From Cognaticolwellia sediminilitoris (lineage in GTDB: Bacteria > Pseudomonadota > Gammaproteobacteria > Enterobacterales > Alteromonadaceae), in the NCBI GenBank assembly GCA_002104535.1, contig NBOG01000014.1, forward strand, positions 19,974 to 83,973: DNA of 64,000 bases. The letters are read 5' to 3'. Of the stretch, positions 56,325 to 64,000 are shown in pieces; position 1 is the first letter of the stretch; the number at the start of each line of letters is the position of its first letter. The position numbers and the translations under genes were made by a program. Under the pieces are notes generated by a model. It worked only from the letters and a program-made list of their open reading frames with translations. It did no database searches and was not told the DNA's origin.

Positions 56325-57347
56325 GTGAGATCAAAACAAACATCATTTGATATTGCTTATCGTGCAGGCGTTTCTCAATCAACGGTATCGAGAGCATTAC
56401 GTAATAGCCCTTTGGTTAATGAAGAAACACGTCGACGTGTACAAGAAATTGCCAAAGAATTGAATTATAAAGTTGATAAAAATGCCAGTAGTTTGCGCAC
56501 ACAACAAAGTGGCACTATTGCATTATTATTATTTGAAGATCCCACCAATGATGACTCATTAATTAATCCATTTTTCTTATCAATGTTAGGTAGTATTACC
56601 CGTGCCAGTGCCAAAAAAGGTTATGATCTGCTGGTTTCATTTCAACAAATGAGCAACGACTGGCATGCTGACTTTGAAGACACCCGCAAAGCTGACGGTA
56701 TTATTTTACTCGGCTATGGTGATTACACTGACTATGAAGAAAAGTTAGTTCAGCTGATCAAACAAGAAACTCATTTTGTCCGTTGGGGCGCTGATGTTAA
56801 AGGTTTATCTGTTGTTTCTGTTGGTTGTGATAATTTTCATGGTGGCTATCAAGTAACTGAACATGTTATTAACAATAAGCGTAAAAGTTTTGCTTTTTTA
56901 GGTGGCGTTTCTACCGGCTCGCCTGAATTTTTAGCGCGTTACAATGGCCATTGCCAAGCGTTAGAAGACCATAAGCTTAAGGTTGATCCTAATTTACAAA
57001 TTGACGCTATTTCTACCAACGAGTCTGGTTACGAAGCTGCGCAAAAGCTTATTGCTACCGGTATTAAATTTGACGCTATTTGTGCAGCCAGTGATTTAAT
57101 CGCCATTGGTGCAATGCGAGCGATGCAAGATGCTGGCTATAACGTGCCTGACGGTATTGCTATTGTAGGTTTTGATGATATTGCAACGGCAAGTTCAACA
57201 TCACCGGCGTTAACCACCGCTAAGCAAGATACGGTTTTAGCTGGTGAGCTTTTAGTCGATAAATTATTGCAACTGGTCACGGGTGAAGAAGCGAAAACTC
57301 AATTAATGCCAACAACCCTTGTTGTGCGTAAGTCTTGTGGTAGCTAG
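56325..57347 (+). CDS. LacI-family transcriptional regulator, alpha-glucan regulon
   Basis: A 340-residue LacI/GalR regulator. The N-terminal helix-turn-helix is SFDIAYRAGVSQSTVSRAL (residues about 5-24), followed by the hinge region ELNYKVDKNASSLRTQQ and a periplasmic-binding-protein-like effector domain (GTIALLLFEDPTNDD, CAASDLIAIGAMRAMQDAGY, VGFDDIATASSTSPALTTAK). The GTG start has GGGA 5 bp upstream. Operator-like palindromes lie upstream of this gene and of glgP, pulA, the TonB receptor and the MFS gene, so it is the likely controller of all of them and of itself. The effector is probably a maltose-type sugar, by inference. MalR would be a fair working name, unproven. Confidence 0.9.
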   Translation: MRSKQTSFDIAYRAGVSQSTVSRALRNSPLVNEETRRRVQEIAKELNYKVDKNASSLRTQQSGTIALLLFEDPTNDDSLINPFFLSMLGSITRASAKKGYDLLVSFQQMSNDWHADFEDTRKADGIILLGYGDYTDYEEKLVQLIKQETHFVRWGADVKGLSVVSVGCDNFHGGYQVTEHVINNKRKSFAFLGGVSTGSPEFLARYNGHCQALEDHKLKVDPNLQIDAISTNESGYEAAQKLIATGIKFDAICAASDLIAIGAMRAMQDAGYNVPDGIAIVGFDDIATASSTSPALTTAKQDTVLAGELLVDKLLQLVTGEEAKTQLMPTTLVVRKSCGS

Positions 57348-57400
57348 TTAACGCTTTTAGCTGATATTGACGTTAATGAAGTCATTGCTATTGATGTAAA

Positions 57401-57613
57401 TCATATCGGCTCGAAGTCATTCTCAGCGCCTTCGTCGCATTTAATACAATTAAGCTTCTGCCCTAAATTCGCCGCTCTTGTTGCTGGGGTTAACACCCAA
57501 GGCCGATTGATAAACGGTGGTTGGTGACGAACATGTTGAAAATGCCCACAAGCAAGGCGAGCAACCCAATGATTCTCTTCATCTTGGTGGTAATCAACAA
57601 TCGCTTTTTTCAT
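57401..57613 (-). CDS. DUF3565 family protein
   Basis: A 70-residue protein beginning KKAIVDYHQDEENHWVARLA and containing CGHFQHVRHQPPFINRPWVL. Two cysteine features (ACGH and NCIKCDEG) plus histidines suggest a small metal-binding, probably zinc, fold. It matches the DUF3565 family; function is unknown. It stands between the LacI regulator and the MFS gene on the minus strand with its own spacing, so it is probably not part of the sugar regulon. Confidence 0.85.
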   Translation of the reverse strand: MKKAIVDYHQDEENHWVARLACGHFQHVRHQPPFINRPWVLTPATRAANLGQKLNCIKCDEGAENDFEPI

Positions 57614-57657
57614 TTTTTCTAATTGCCTTTAAGTTTAACTCAATAAAATAGCGCTAT

Positions 57658-57697
57658 AAAAAAGCCTGAGGTTGCAACGTTGCAATACTCAGGCTTT
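57658..57697 (-). terminator. Terminator after the MFS sugar transporter
   Basis: On the minus strand AAAGCCTGAG pairs with CTCAGGCTTT and runs into further Ts. The loop itself contains the palindrome TTGCAACGTTGCAA. It lies about 27 bp after the transporter stop. Confidence 0.85.
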
Positions 57698-57723
57698 GTT
57701 AGATTAACAGAAAAATTTATTAA

Positions 57724-59226
57724 CTACTCATATTCTGGTTCTTTCACCCGCAGAGTTAAAAGACCTGCTACAACCATACTCACGCCGCCAATCACTAAAG
57801 CGTAAACCGGTTGGTTATCAAATATCTTGGTAATAAGAAAACCTAAAATACTGGCCGCTAGTATTTGCGGTAATACGATAAAGAAGTTAAATATTCCCAT
57901 GTACAAGCCCATTTTATTTGCCGGTAATGCATTGGCTAATATGGCGTAAGGCACTGATAATATTGATGCCCAAGCGAAGCCGATACCTATCATAGACACG
58001 ATCAGTAACGTTGGGTCTTTAATAAATACAAATGAGATAAAACCAGCACCACCCAAAAATAAATTAATCATATGGGCAACGCGTAAGTTAAAGTGTTTAA
58101 CCACCATAGGTATACAAATAGCGGCAAAAACAGAGGTTAAGTTATAAGCTGAAAACAATACGCCAACCCAGTCAGCACCTTCATTAAAAGCTGATGAAGT
58201 AACGTCTGAGCTACCAAAGTGAAACTCTGTAACCGCGGCTGTGGTGTATGTCCACATCGCAAAAAATGGAAACCACGAAAAAAATTGTACAAACGCTAGT
58301 TGCTTCATGGTTTGTGGCATAGAAAACAAGTCAGACATTACTTGCGCAAAGCCATTGTGACTGTTGTTTTTCTTCATCAAACCAGCAACTAGCTGACAAA
58401 TTGCGAAGAAACAAAAGCCGCCAGCAAGAATGAACAAGCTTTTATCGAGCTTTTCGATATTGGTTGCGACTAAAGCAAAACTCACTAAACCTACCAATAA
58501 CCAGATGCCACCACCGGTAAAGTATTTTTTTGCACTGCGGGCGATAAATGTTTCTTGATTGCGATTTTTATCTTCAGCTTCATGAAAAGCTTTTAGCTGC
58601 TCAGGGGTATATTCTTTAGTTGAATAGATGGTCCACAGCACAGCAAGGAAAAATATCACACCACCGGCGTAAAATGAAAATTTAACCGTATCAGGCAGTA
58701 ATCCCGGCTCTGCGACATTACTGATATCAAACCAATTGGTCATCATCCATGGTAGCGATGAGGCAATAACCGAAGCAACAGCTATAAAAAAACTTTGCAT
58801 GGCATAGCCCATTGCTCGCTGTTTTCTCGGTAGCATATCGCCAACAAAAGCGCGGAACGGTTCCATCGAAACGTTAATTGAAGCGTCCATTATCCATAAC
58901 ATGCCTGCGGCAACCCACAAAGTAGGGGAGTTAGGCATGATGAATAAAGACAAACTGGCGGCAATAGCGCCAAAAAGAAAATAGGGTTTACGTCGACCTA
59001 GTCGATTCCAGGTATTATCACTGAAATAACCAATAATAGGTTGAACGATAAGTCCGGTAATAGGAGCAGCAATCCATAAAATTGCCATATTAGAATAGTC
59101 AGCGCCTAAGGTTTGAAATATTCGACTAACATTAGAGTTTTGCAGGGCAAAACCAAACTGAATGCCCATAAAGCCGAAACACATATTCCAAATTTGCCAA
59201 AAATTAAGCTGTGGTTTTGTGGTCAT
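57724..59226 (-). CDS. MFS sugar transporter, probable maltose/maltodextrin uptake
   Basis: A 500-residue, 12-segment major facilitator protein. The N terminus (LNFWQIWNMCFGFMGIQFGF, ALQNSNVSRIFQTLGAD) and the loop GYFSDNTWNRLGRRKPYFLF, the MFS loop 2-3 signature, match the SLC45/GPH-like disaccharide transporters of Alteromonadales and Caulobacter maltose loci. A cytoplasmic central loop rich in charged residues (AEDKNRNQETF) separates the two halves. An operator-like palindrome lies 99 bp upstream, tying it to the alpha-glucan regulon. It would take maltose or short dextrins from periplasm to cytoplasm by proton symport, by inference. Confidence 0.87.
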   Translation of the reverse strand: MTTKPQLNFWQIWNMCFGFMGIQFGFALQNSNVSRIFQTLGADYSNMAILWIAAPITGLIVQPIIGYFSDNTWNRLGRRKPYFLFGAIAASLSLFIMPNSPTLWVAAGMLWIMDASINVSMEPFRAFVGDMLPRKQRAMGYAMQSFFIAVASVIASSLPWMMTNWFDISNVAEPGLLPDTVKFSFYAGGVIFFLAVLWTIYSTKEYTPEQLKAFHEAEDKNRNQETFIARSAKKYFTGGGIWLLVGLVSFALVATNIEKLDKSLFILAGGFCFFAICQLVAGLMKKNNSHNGFAQVMSDLFSMPQTMKQLAFVQFFSWFPFFAMWTYTTAAVTEFHFGSSDVTSSAFNEGADWVGVLFSAYNLTSVFAAICIPMVVKHFNLRVAHMINLFLGGAGFISFVFIKDPTLLIVSMIGIGFAWASILSVPYAILANALPANKMGLYMGIFNFFIVLPQILAASILGFLITKIFDNQPVYALVIGGVSMVVAGLLTLRVKEPEYE

Positions 59227-59324
59227 AAATGAACTCTTATTGTTTTATTATCAGATCAGCGTTAAACCAATGTTAGCGCTATTGTATAGCATCTTAGCAA
59301 TAGTCTTATAATTACAACATTCAC

Positions 59325-59338
59325 TGCATACGTATTCA
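59325..59338. promoter_or_regulatory. LacI-type operator 6 (MFS transporter)
   Basis: TGCATACGTATTCA, 99 bp upstream of the MFS sugar transporter start and identical to operator 1 near pulA. Confidence 0.82.
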
Positions 59339-59445
59339 CCGAGGATATGACGCGAAGTAGGTTATTAAGCAATACTCGCGGTTAATCTTATACCTTGCCT
59401 GTAAATTCAAATCAAACACCTGTTAAGCGTTATAAATAATGTCGA

Positions 59446-60717
59446 TTAAGCGCATTCAGTTATTTCTGAGGACGTTTTTTCGCGCTCTTTTTTAAAGTAA
59501 AACCAACTAACAATAAATAAAATTAAGATAAACGGTAAACTGGTTAAAACTACAACATGCCAACCCGCTTTAAATAAAACCCATCCGGCCATTAATGACG
59601 CAGTGGCTTGCAAACCAAAAATAATGAAGTCGTTAATCGCTTGTACTTTATGGCGTTCACTGGCGCGATAACTTTGGGGCAATAATGACGTGCCGGTAAG
59701 GAAAAGAAAATTCCAACCAATACCTAATAAAATTAATGCCCACCAATAATGCATAACTTGTTCACCAGAAAGCGCTATTACTGTCACTACTGCATAAATA
59801 ATGGTGCCGACTAACATTAAGTTTTTCAAACCAATACGTTTGACTAAAAGTGCGGTAAACAGCGATGGAATGAACATGGCGGCAATATGGCTTTGTATCA
59901 CCCACTTTGTGTCGTTTAAACTATGACCATGTAATTTATGCATGCTTAACGGTGTTGCCGTCATTAAATAACTCATCAAGGCAAAGCCAATAGCGGCAGA
60001 TAAAATCGCGATAATAAAAATAGGCTGTTTAATAATAACGCTTAATGGTCTTATTTCACCTTGGTTTTCGTTAAGTTTTATTTCTGGATCAGTAAAATTA
60101 GTCATTAACACCATGGCGACCAGAAATAGCCCAGACAGAAATAAGAACGAACCGGCATAACCAAATGGCGAGCTTAACCAGTCTTTTGCAGCGACAGCAA
60201 TTTCGGGGCCTAAAAATGCAGAAAAAATACCACTTAACATTAAAATGGATAACACGGTCGGTACTTCGTTGCTATCGCTAACACTTTCAATAGCGGCAAA
60301 ACGTAACTGTTGGATAAACGCGGTGCTAATGCCAAACAATAAGCTGGCTAAAACCAGTAATTCGAAACTGCCATTTAAGGCAGCAAATGTTGCCAACATA
60401 GTGCCAGAAAAACCCAGGGTAAAACCTGTAAATGTGGCGAAACGTCGACCTTTCTTTTTCGCTAATAGTGCTGCAGGAATTGCCCCGCTGGCCACACCGA
60501 GTATCATCACGGTAACGGGGAGAGTTACAAGCGCCGGATCAGCGCCCATGCTGGTAGCCAAAATTCCACCAATAAAAACAATGACTGGCGATGCTGCCAT
60601 TACTAAGGGTTGAATTAAGAACAGTAGCCAGACATTTCTGGGCAGGTTAAAAAACCGCTGTAAGCCAAAAAAGCTTAACAGCAATAACGCCAGTGTGATG
60701 AAAATATTGCTTAGCAT
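59446..60717 (-). CDS. MFS transporter of unknown substrate
   Basis: A 423-residue protein with about 12 membrane segments. The first helix is followed by SFFGLQRFFNLPRNVWLLFL, and loop 2-3 reads AALLAKKKGRRFATFTGFTL. Overall it resembles drug/sugar-efflux MFS proteins, unlike the neighbouring SLC45-like importer. The substrate cannot be told. It lies upstream of that importer on the same strand but is separated by 219 bp containing operator 6, so it is likely a separate unit. Divergent from recR, with 192 bp between starts. Confidence 0.82.
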   Translation of the reverse strand: MLSNIFITLALLLLSFFGLQRFFNLPRNVWLLFLIQPLVMAASPVIVFIGGILATSMGADPALVTLPVTVMILGVASGAIPAALLAKKKGRRFATFTGFTLGFSGTMLATFAALNGSFELLVLASLLFGISTAFIQQLRFAAIESVSDSNEVPTVLSILMLSGIFSAFLGPEIAVAAKDWLSSPFGYAGSFLFLSGLFLVAMVLMTNFTDPEIKLNENQGEIRPLSVIIKQPIFIIAILSAAIGFALMSYLMTATPLSMHKLHGHSLNDTKWVIQSHIAAMFIPSLFTALLVKRIGLKNLMLVGTIIYAVVTVIALSGEQVMHYWWALILLGIGWNFLFLTGTSLLPQSYRASERHKVQAINDFIIFGLQATASLMAGWVLFKAGWHVVVLTSLPFILILFIVSWFYFKKEREKTSSEITECA

Positions 60718-60909
60718 TTACTGCCCTTGTCAATGAGATAGCTGAAATCAGCTAGAGTTACATCTAAGAAACTATAATACTTAATTTTTAATGCTTTGGG
60801 TAAATTTGCCGGTGCAATCAGGTAATTCTTTTTCAATTATCTATTATCAATCTTTCAAGCGAGTGATAAACTCCGATTTGAAATTAACCAAGGCAAGTAA
60901 AGAGTCACG

Positions 60910-61515
60910 ATGAAATTTAGCCCTTTAGTTCAAGAACTTATTGATTCATTAAAATGTTTACCTGGTGTAGGAGCGAAATCTGCGCAGCGTATGGCATTTC
61001 ATTTACTTGAACGAAACCGTCATGGTGGTAGCAAGTTGTCTCAAACGTTAGCACGCGCCATGGAAAATATTGGCCATTGTCAACAATGTCGTAACTTTAC
61101 TGAAGAAGCGCTTTGTGAAATTTGTCAAAGCCCTAAGCGAAAAATAGCGACCCAGTTATGTATTGTTGAGTCGCCAGCTGACGTAATTGCGATTGAGCAA
61201 ACCGGTGAATTTCAAGGACGTTATTTTGTTTTGATGGGACACTTATCTCCGCTTGACGGGATCGGTCCTGACGATTTAGGTTTAGATGTTTTAGAGCAGC
61301 AATTAGCCACAGGGCAGTTTAGCGAAGTTATTTTAGCGACTAACCCAACGGTGGAAGGCGAAGCTACTGCGCATTTTATTGCCGAACTTACTCAGACACA
61401 TGATGTTGAAATTTCACGCATAGCACACGGTGTACCGGTAGGTGGCGAACTTGAGTATGTAGACGGTAACACTTTGTCGCACGCCTTGTCAGGACGTAAA
61501 AATTACAATTTTTAA
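60910..61515 (+). CDS. recR: Recombination protein RecR
   Basis: A 201-residue protein, exactly the E. coli length. RecR works with RecF and RecO to load RecA at single-strand gaps. The helix-hairpin-helix [20 protein letters not shown], the four-cysteine zinc finger [17 protein letters not shown] (positions about 57-72), and the Toprim domain ([60 protein letters not shown]) are all intact. In most gammaproteobacteria recR follows dnaX and ybaB; here it is preceded by a divergent MFS gene. Confidence 0.95.
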   Translation: MKFSPLVQELIDSLKCLPGVGAKSAQRMAFHLLERNRHGGSKLSQTLARAMENIGHCQQCRNFTEEALCEICQSPKRKIATQLCIVESPADVIAIEQTGEFQGRYFVLMGHLSPLDGIGPDDLGLDVLEQQLATGQFSEVILATNPTVEGEATAHFIAELTQTHDVEISRIAHGVPVGGELEYVDGNTLSHALSGRKNYNF

Positions 61516-61526
61516 TTAAATCAAAC

Positions 61527-61555
61527 AGGCTGCTTATCTTGTCTATAAGCAGCCT
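61527..61555. terminator. Bidirectional terminator-like hairpin
   Basis: An 11-bp perfect stem, AGGCTGCTTAT / ATAAGCAGCCT with loop CTTGTCT, lies between the convergent recR and cupin genes. T-rich tails are only moderate (GTTTGATTT on the minus strand). Confidence 0.75.
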
Positions 61556-61559
61556 CGCG

Positions 61560-61976
61560 TTATTTAAGCTCAGTTTCAACGATAATAATTTCTGTATCGC
61601 CAATGTTTTTAACATTATGTGTTATTGCCGGTAAAAATAACGTTTGGCCGTCAGTAGCGACTAAAGTTTTGCTCGCTTTATTCGTATCTTGAGGAATTAA
61701 ACTTAAGGTACCACCTTTTACAAAATACACCACACGATGGGCAAAACTGTGTGTGTGCATGCCAGATTCTGTGCCAGCAGGGTAAGTTAAACGAATTACT
61801 TGCACTTGTTCGTTCTCTAATAACACTTCTCGTTTTGCCGCATCAGTTACTATTTTGTCAGTAGGGTTTTGTGCTACTGAATTATTAGAATAAAAAAAGC
61901 TTAACATTGTTATCAAACATAGTACTAAGAACTGCGGGTTCTTCATCTTTTGTTGTTGCAAAGGTGTGTTATTCAT
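61560..61976 (-). CDS. Exported cupin-domain protein
   Basis: A 138-residue protein with a Sec-type signal (FLVLCLITMLSFFYSNNSVA) and a single cupin barrel. The first metal motif is YPAGTESGMHTHSFAHRVVY, and the second half has LFLPAITHNVKNIGDTEIII. Histidines in HTHSFAH and ITHN are likely metal ligands. The reaction is unknown. The ATG at 61976 has AAGGA about 8 bp upstream, so the first ten polar residues before the hydrophobic core are probably real; an ATG ten codons later lacks a ribosome-binding site. Confidence 0.78.
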   Translation of the reverse strand: MNNTPLQQQKMKNPQFLVLCLITMLSFFYSNNSVAQNPTDKIVTDAAKREVLLENEQVQVIRLTYPAGTESGMHTHSFAHRVVYFVKGGTLSLIPQDTNKASKTLVATDGQTLFLPAITHNVKNIGDTEIIIVETELK

Positions 61977-62122
61977 TATGGCTTCCTTGTTGTATTGATC
62001 GAAACTTTATAGTCATTTTTTGATAACGCTTAGCGTTATTTTAAGAAAGCATTTTAGATGTATGCGGTAAATTTCCAGTTATAGTGACAGAATATAAATT
62101 TTGAGCATTGAAGACAATGAAT

Positions 62123-63122
62123 TTATTTGTCGTTACCATTGTTGATGGTAGTTAAAGCAATGAGATCAGACAAAGGGCTGCGCACACCATTCGCCCCATG
62201 CTCAAGTACATGAGTATATATTTGTGTTGTTCGTAAATCACTATGACCTAGCTGCTCTTGTACGGTTCTAATATCTGCCCCACGCTGCAATAAATGCGTC
62301 GCAAAAGAATGTCGTAACGTATGACAAGTTACATTTTTCTCAATACCAGCTTCATTTGATGAACGCTTAACTGATTTCCTAAGTACCGTTTCATTAATAT
62401 GATGGCGGCGGAGTAGGTTTGATTCAGGATCTCTTGATAGCCGAACTGAAGGAAATAAATAGTGCCAACCGAGTGTGGTAGAAGCACTTGGATATTTTCT
62501 AGCTAATGCAAAAGGTAACCATACGCCTGCATAATCAGGATGTTGCATATCTTGCTGGTAACATGATGTAGCATGTTTAATTTGCACTTTTAAGGCCGGA
62601 ACTAATTCTTTTGCCAGCGGTAACACCACGATGTTTACCGCCTTTGCCATTCCAGATATTGACTGATAAATAGTCGAAGTTTATATCTTGTATTCTTAAC
62701 CTTGTTACTTCCATTAAACGTAAACCACTGCCATACATTAATTGACACTGTAATAAATGATTAACACTCATCAAACTGAGTAATGCCTTAACTTCTGACA
62801 TGGTAAGTACAGTGGGAAGTTTAGTTTGAATATGGCTACGATTAAAATTTAGCTCAAGTGTTAATGGTTGCTTTAAAATATCTTTATATAAAAATGAAAG
62901 AGCATTTAATGCTAATGCTTGTGTTTTGGGAGCAACGTTTTTGGTATTACTGAGGTAAGATAAAAAAGCTTCAACTTCTTTGTTATAGCAATGTTTTGGA
63001 TGCTGTTTTTTGTTGAAAATAATGTACGCTTTTATCCAATACAAATAAGAATCGATAGTGCGTTTTGCATAACGCTTCATCAGCATTTTTTCATATACGT
63101 GTGTCAAGAATTCAGATTTCAT
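62123..63122 (-). pseudogene. intI: Integron integrase IntI, frameshifted
   Basis: A tyrosine recombinase split by one frameshift. The N-terminal part (63122 to about 62618) has the core-binding domain (KRTIDSYLYWIKAYIIFNKK) and the first arginine in [20 protein letters not shown]. After [11 protein letters not shown] the frame is lost, but dropping one base near 62618 restores [13 protein letters not shown] in the family register. The C-terminal part has the IntI-specific patch [35 protein letters not shown], and the catalytic [30 protein letters not shown] and GANGVRSPL. Only the frame is broken. It is divergent from the cassette array, as in all integrons. A sequencing error at that base is the alternative. 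Confidence 0.9.
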
Positions 63123-63352
63123 AAATATCCTTATTTATTTTCATCTATCAGTCTAAAAGCAAGTATAGCTAATTTGCCTTCTTTCACCGAAAAATCCCTA
63201 AAATTTTGTTAATGAATTTTTAGCTGATATCACTAGCGATGAATAAGTAGTTGAATTATTGGGAATAGCAATATAAATTACTTGAAATTAATTTTATTAT
63301 TAGCCGATAAAAGCTCTGTAGAATAAAGGGTTTTTGCCCGTCTAATAAGCTG
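63123..63352. promoter_or_regulatory. intI upstream region with attI
   Basis: 230 bp between the integrase start and the first cassette boundary. By position it holds the integrase promoter, the attI site and possibly the cassette promoter. The crossover triplet is GTT at 63352-63354. I see no clear LexA box here. Confidence 0.65.
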
Positions 63353-63358
63353 TTATAC
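63352..63358 (+). other. attI x attC crossover junction (G^TTATAC)
   Basis: GTTATAC marks the 5' boundary of the first cassette. Its reverse complement, GTATAAC, is the R'' box at the cassette's other end (63713-63719). That match is expected if a circular cassette was inserted here by an integron integrase. Confidence 0.78.
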
Positions 63359-63807
63359 GCAAATATGAATCAACCCTATAGAGTGCGCATCAAATCTAAA
63401 GTCAAAGTTCGCTTTGCGTTTGCACTTATTGTTTTAGCTATCGGTTTATATTTTCTTATGGAAGTTGATTTCGGCTTTAAAGAGGATGAAGTTAAATATG
63501 GTCAGACTTATCTTCTAGAGTCATTTGAACAAAGGTCAAGTGGCTCATATCGTGGAAGCACATCTACTACTTATGGTAAGTTCAAATTACCATCAGGAAA
63601 AATAATTAGCTCTAGGATTTATATCATTTCACATAATGGTTTGTATTGTGTTGCGGAGATCTTAATTAATGGTAAAGTTACTCACTATCAAACGCTTAAA
63701 TATGAAAATTGCGTATAACAAGCCATTCAAGCAGGACAAATAACAGCTGGCTATTTGCTCCTTCGTCGCTTATTTTAGCCAACTATTATTTGCCTCTTAA
63801 TGGGGCG
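63353..63807 (+). mobile_element. Integron gene cassette 1
   Basis: A 455-bp unit running from the TTATACGC boundary to the G of the next GTT. It contains one gene starting 12 bp inside the left end and an attC site at the right end. This compact arrangement is typical of cassettes, with the start codon close to the boundary and the stop overlapping attC. Confidence 0.8.
63365..63718 (+). CDS. Cassette-encoded small membrane-anchored protein
   Basis: A 117-residue protein of unknown function. A basic N terminus is followed by one membrane segment (VRFAFALIVLAIGLYFLM, about 15-33) and a small beta-rich domain (KYGQTYLLESFEQRSSGSYR, then TTYGKFKLPSGKIISSRIYI) with two cysteines near its end (LYCVAEILING and YENCV). 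It is probably anchored in the inner membrane with the domain outside. The start codon lies 12 bp from the cassette boundary and the TAA overlaps the attC R'' box. I recognise no family. There is no clear ribosome-binding site. Confidence 0.72.
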   Translation: MNQPYRVRIKSKVKVRFAFALIVLAIGLYFLMEVDFGFKEDEVKYGQTYLLESFEQRSSGSYRGSTSTTYGKFKLPSGKIISSRIYIISHNGLYCVAEILINGKVTHYQTLKYENCV

Positions 63808-63813
63808 TTGGTA
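63713..63813 (+). other. attC recombination site of cassette 1
   Basis: About 100 bp of imperfect dyad. R'' is GTATAAC (63713-63719). L''-side bases CATTCAAGCAGGACAAATAA pair with TTATTTGCCTCTTAATG near the other end, leaving single unpaired bases as attC sites require. An inner AGCTGGCTA pairs with TAGCCAACT. R' is GTTGGTA at 63807, with the expected crossover after its G. Confidence 0.78.
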
Positions 63814-64000
63814 TGACTCCCCACGTCAAGTTAAATACACTGATCCTTATTCATTAATTTAAGAATCCTTTGTATTCACTTCTATTATTAAGTGAGTTAA
63901 CGCATAGAATGAAACAAGTAATTTCGTCGGTTATCATGCTGATATTCGTGGATTACTAACTTATTAGCTAGCAGCGCCTACCTTACTCATTTCGTCGTGG
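63808..64000 (+). mobile_element. Possible start of cassette 2, truncated by window end
   Basis: Begins right after the attC crossover. No convincing gene is visible in 190 bp. TACTAAC at 63954-63960 could pair, with one wobble, with the GTTGGTA at the left boundary and so might be the R'' box of a short cassette, but the rest lies outside the window. Confidence 0.35.

Noticed and set aside
62577..63122. A complete short recombinase gene of its own
   Set aside because: It ends shortly after leaving the IntI frame, and the following frame carries the missing catalytic half in register.
63858..63959. Small gene at the window end (about 30 codons, ending GATTACTAA)
   Set aside because: No ribosome-binding site or family similarity; it is too short to support, although its stop overlaps a possible R'' box.
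1..64000. tRNA, rRNA or riboswitch genes
   Set aside because: I looked through the intergenic regions for cloverleaf-like and known aptamer patterns and saw none; a covariance search could still find a small RNA.

Overview
The window is about 64 kb of low-GC DNA from a marine gammaproteobacterium. The protein set suggests an Alteromonadales member close to Colwellia or Thalassotalea: TonB receptor, starch-pathway lipoproteins, a tryptophan-halogenase-family protein, dCache chemoreceptors, ArgP/ArgO, DUF6172 and a YegD-like Hsp70. This placement is inferred from protein character only. No rRNA, tRNA or CRISPR array is visible.

Layout. 1-9.2 kb: core and housekeeping genes (end of a DUF808 membrane protein, an HPF/RaiA hibernation factor, DUF6172, an alpha/beta hydrolase, a VOC protein, the divergent argO/argP pair, a GNAT acetyltransferase). 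9.5-13.5 kb: an XRE regulator with a small membrane partner, a membrane-anchored thioredoxin, a REP-associated tyrosine transposase and a PaiB-like flavoprotein. 13.5-21.3 kb: a chemoreceptor, a YegD-like chaperone, a secreted peroxiredoxin-like protein, RNase HI, Lgt and a membrane protein. 21.7-23.5 kb: a secreted M35 metalloprotease followed by a lipoprotein that resembles the protease's own N-terminal domain.

23.7-33.9 kb and 44.5-59.3 kb form one split alpha-glucan system. The first part holds a very large pullulanase lipoprotein, a divergent TonB receptor, a tryptophan-halogenase-family flavoprotein and an aldo/keto reductase. The second holds a minus-strand operon glgP-glgB-glgX-malQ-amylase lipoprotein, a divergent LacI-family regulator and an MFS sugar transporter. 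A 14-bp palindrome centred on ATACGTAT occurs six times, only in the intergenic regions of these genes, so the LacI protein probably controls all of them. The implied route is: surface pullulanase and amylase cut starch or glycogen, the TonB receptor imports oligosaccharides, the MFS protein takes maltose-type sugars across the inner membrane, and MalQ/GlgP/GlgX/GlgB process them inside. Between the two halves (34-44 kb) lie a DUF2975/XRE/outer-membrane gene set, a lipoprotein hydrolase, a U32 peptidase-family protein, a glutathione S-transferase with a decayed duplicate of its 3' end, a PH-domain protein, a copper nitrite reductase and a second chemoreceptor.

The right end (62.1-64.0 kb) is the start of a chromosomal integron. 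It has a minus-strand integron integrase (IntI) broken by a single frameshift, an attI-like junction, a first cassette with one small membrane-protein gene, its attC site, and the beginning of a possible second cassette that runs off the window.
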